Of a stretch of 7,272 nucleotides of DNA, positions 6,700-7,272 are shown in pieces. Every line of letters begins with the position of its first letter. Positions within the stretch are counted from its first letter, which is position 1. Source of the DNA: JBAXTZ01 sp041666525 (GTDB lineage: Bacteria; Bacillota; Negativicutes; JBAXTZ01); NCBI GenBank assembly GCA_041666525.1, contig JBAYGT010000035.1, forward strand, positions 1-7,272, written 5' to 3'. The position numbers and the translations under genes were made by a program. A model generated the notes under the pieces. That model was given only the letters and a program-made list of their open reading frames with translations. It was not told where the DNA came from and did not search any database.

Positions 6700-6770
6700 C
6701 AAATTTTCTGGTTGAATAGAATAGTTTTAAATAAACATACTCCTACATTAAAATATAATTGAATTAAACA

Positions 6771-6807
6771 AATAAAAAAGCCTCGCAGGAAAAATCCCAC
6801 GAGACTT
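6771..6807 (-). terminator. intrinsic terminator of the tRNA His-Gln-Lys unit
   Basis: Arms 6807-6795 and 6790-6778 form a 13-bp stem with three G-U pairs (AAGTCTCGTGGGA with TCCTGCGAGGCTT) and a TTTT loop, followed by TTTTATT. It lies 11 bases past the CCA end of tRNA-Lys. Confidence 0.85.
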
Positions 6808-6817
6808 ATAATTAATA

Positions 6818-6893
6818 TGGTGACCCAAGATGGGCTCGAACCATCGACACCCTGATTAAAAGTCAGGTGCTCTACCGACTGAGCTATTGGGTC
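6818..6893 (-). tRNA. tRNA-Lys (anticodon UUU)
   Basis: A 76-base gene with encoded CCA. The acceptor stem is GACCCAA with TTGGGTC and discriminator A. The D-stem is GCTC with GAGC, the anticodon stem is CCTGA with TCAGG around loop CTTTTAA, and the T-stem is GATGG with CCATC around TTCGAGC. It is last in the unit, five bases after tRNA-Gln. Confidence 0.96.
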
Positions 6894-6898
6894 ATAAA

Positions 6899-6973
6899 TG
6901 GCAGGGGCGGGAGGATTCGAACCTACGAATGCTGGAGTCAAAGTCCAGTGCCTTACCGCTTGGCGACGCCCCT
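6899..6973 (-). tRNA. tRNA-Gln (anticodon UUG)
   Basis: A 75-base gene with encoded CCA. The acceptor stem is AGGGGCG with CGCCCCT and discriminator G, and the anticodon stem is CTGGA with TCCAG around loop CTTTGAC. The T-stem is GTAGG with CCTCC, which leaves one C-U mismatch (positions 6911 and 6925) where CCTAC would pair perfectly. All other stems pair, so the gene is probably functional. Confidence 0.94.
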
Positions 6974-6987
6974 AAAGGAAACATGTT

Positions 6988-7064
6988 TGGGGTGGCTGAT
7001 GGGGATCGAACCCACGTAATAACGGAACCACAATCCGCCGTGTTAACCACTTCACCACAGCCAC
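6988..7064 (-). tRNA. tRNA-His (anticodon GUG)
   Basis: A 77-base gene with encoded CCA and discriminator C opposite G-1 (position 7065), the identity element for histidyl-tRNA synthetase. The acceptor stem is GTGGCTG with CAGCCAC, the anticodon stem is GCGGA with TCCGT around loop TTGTGGT, and the T-stem is GTGGG with CCCAT around TTCGATC. The variable region is TATTAC, six bases by my count, one more than usual. Confidence 0.94.
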
Positions 7065-7083
7065 CATTTACAGAACAAGCGAT

Positions 7084-7112
7084 ATTTTATCACTTGATAT
7101 CGATCAAGTCAA
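7084..7112 (-). promoter_or_regulatory. promoter of the tRNA His-Gln-Lys unit
   Basis: On the minus strand -35 TTGACT (7112-7107), a 17-base spacer and an extended -10 TGATAAAAT (core 7089-7084). The expected start near 7077 lies about 12 bases before the mature tRNA-His end. No terminator separates it from tRNA-Val, so upstream transcription may also read through. Confidence 0.75.
7092..7109. repeat. inverted repeat inside the tRNA promoter spacer
   Basis: ACTTGAT, four bases, ATCAAGT: a perfect 7-bp inverted repeat that fills the spacer and overlaps the last bases of the -35. It is placed as an operator would be. No T run follows, so it is not a terminator for tRNA-Val. Confidence 0.5.
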
Positions 7113-7149
7113 TATCAAATATATATTGAGTGGCAACTATTTGTATATT

Positions 7150-7225
<76 letters not shown>

Positions 7226-7230
7226 AGGAA

Positions 7231-7272
7231 TGGTGACCCGTAGGGGATTCGAACCCCTGTAGCCGCCGTGAA
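7231..7272 (-). tRNA. tRNA-Glu (anticodon UUC), 3' part cut by window edge
   Basis: Only the 3' portion is present, starting at what should be the anticodon TTC. The sequence then has the 3' anticodon arm GGCGG, a four-base variable region CTAC, T-stem AGGGG with CCCCT around TTCGAAT, acceptor strand ACGGGTC, discriminator A and CCA. The TTCACGGCGG sequence with a short variable region is characteristic of tRNA-Glu. The 5' half lies beyond the window. Confidence 0.85.

Noticed and set aside
6672..7129. Open frames on both strands across the tRNA genes
   Set aside because: They are translations of tRNA-Lys, tRNA-Gln and tRNA-His sequence, a common annotation artefact.

Overview
This 7.3 kb window is a chromosomal housekeeping segment from a Bacillota (Firmicutes) bacterium. 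The evidence is the presence of RNase Y, near-consensus sigma-A promoters, strong AGGAGG-type ribosome binding sites, TTG starts, CCA-encoding tRNA genes, and an rRNA-type leader with a boxA-like element similar to that of Bacillus. The absence of the usual Bacillus neighbours, and the gene that follows rny, suggest Negativicutes or Clostridia, but I cannot fix the lineage from sequence alone. Every gene I can support is transcribed right to left (minus strand).

From right to left, the window opens with the 3' part of tRNA-Glu(UUC), then tRNA-Val(UAC). A separate promoter follows, with a dyad in its spacer, and then tRNA-His(GUG), tRNA-Gln(UUG) and tRNA-Lys(UUU), closed by an intrinsic terminator. 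An extended -10 promoter next leads into a compact run of four genes: a TPM-domain (YgcG-like) membrane protein, lemA, cinA and recA. The gaps are 30 and 29 bases, and the cinA stop overlaps the recA start by one base (TAATG). A strong terminator ends recA, and the rny promoter begins in that terminator's tail. rny (RNase Y) ends in its own terminator. It is followed by a gene with its own likely promoter encoding a P-loop protein whose C-terminal part resembles Asp23/Gls24. At the far left, a consensus promoter (TTGACG-17-TATAAT) starts a leader carrying a boxA-like element, so an rRNA operon probably begins there and runs out of the window.

Functionally the genes group as translation supply (tRNAs and the rRNA leader), DNA repair and recombination (recA, with cinA coupled to it), mRNA decay (rny), and two envelope-associated proteins of poorly known role (TPM protein and LemA). 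I see no mobile element, CRISPR array, prophage or toxin gene. The least ordinary items are the P-loop/Asp23-like protein beside rny, two tRNA genes that depart from the usual cloverleaf (T-stem mismatch in tRNA-Gln, six-base variable region in tRNA-His), and the dyad inside the tRNA promoter.
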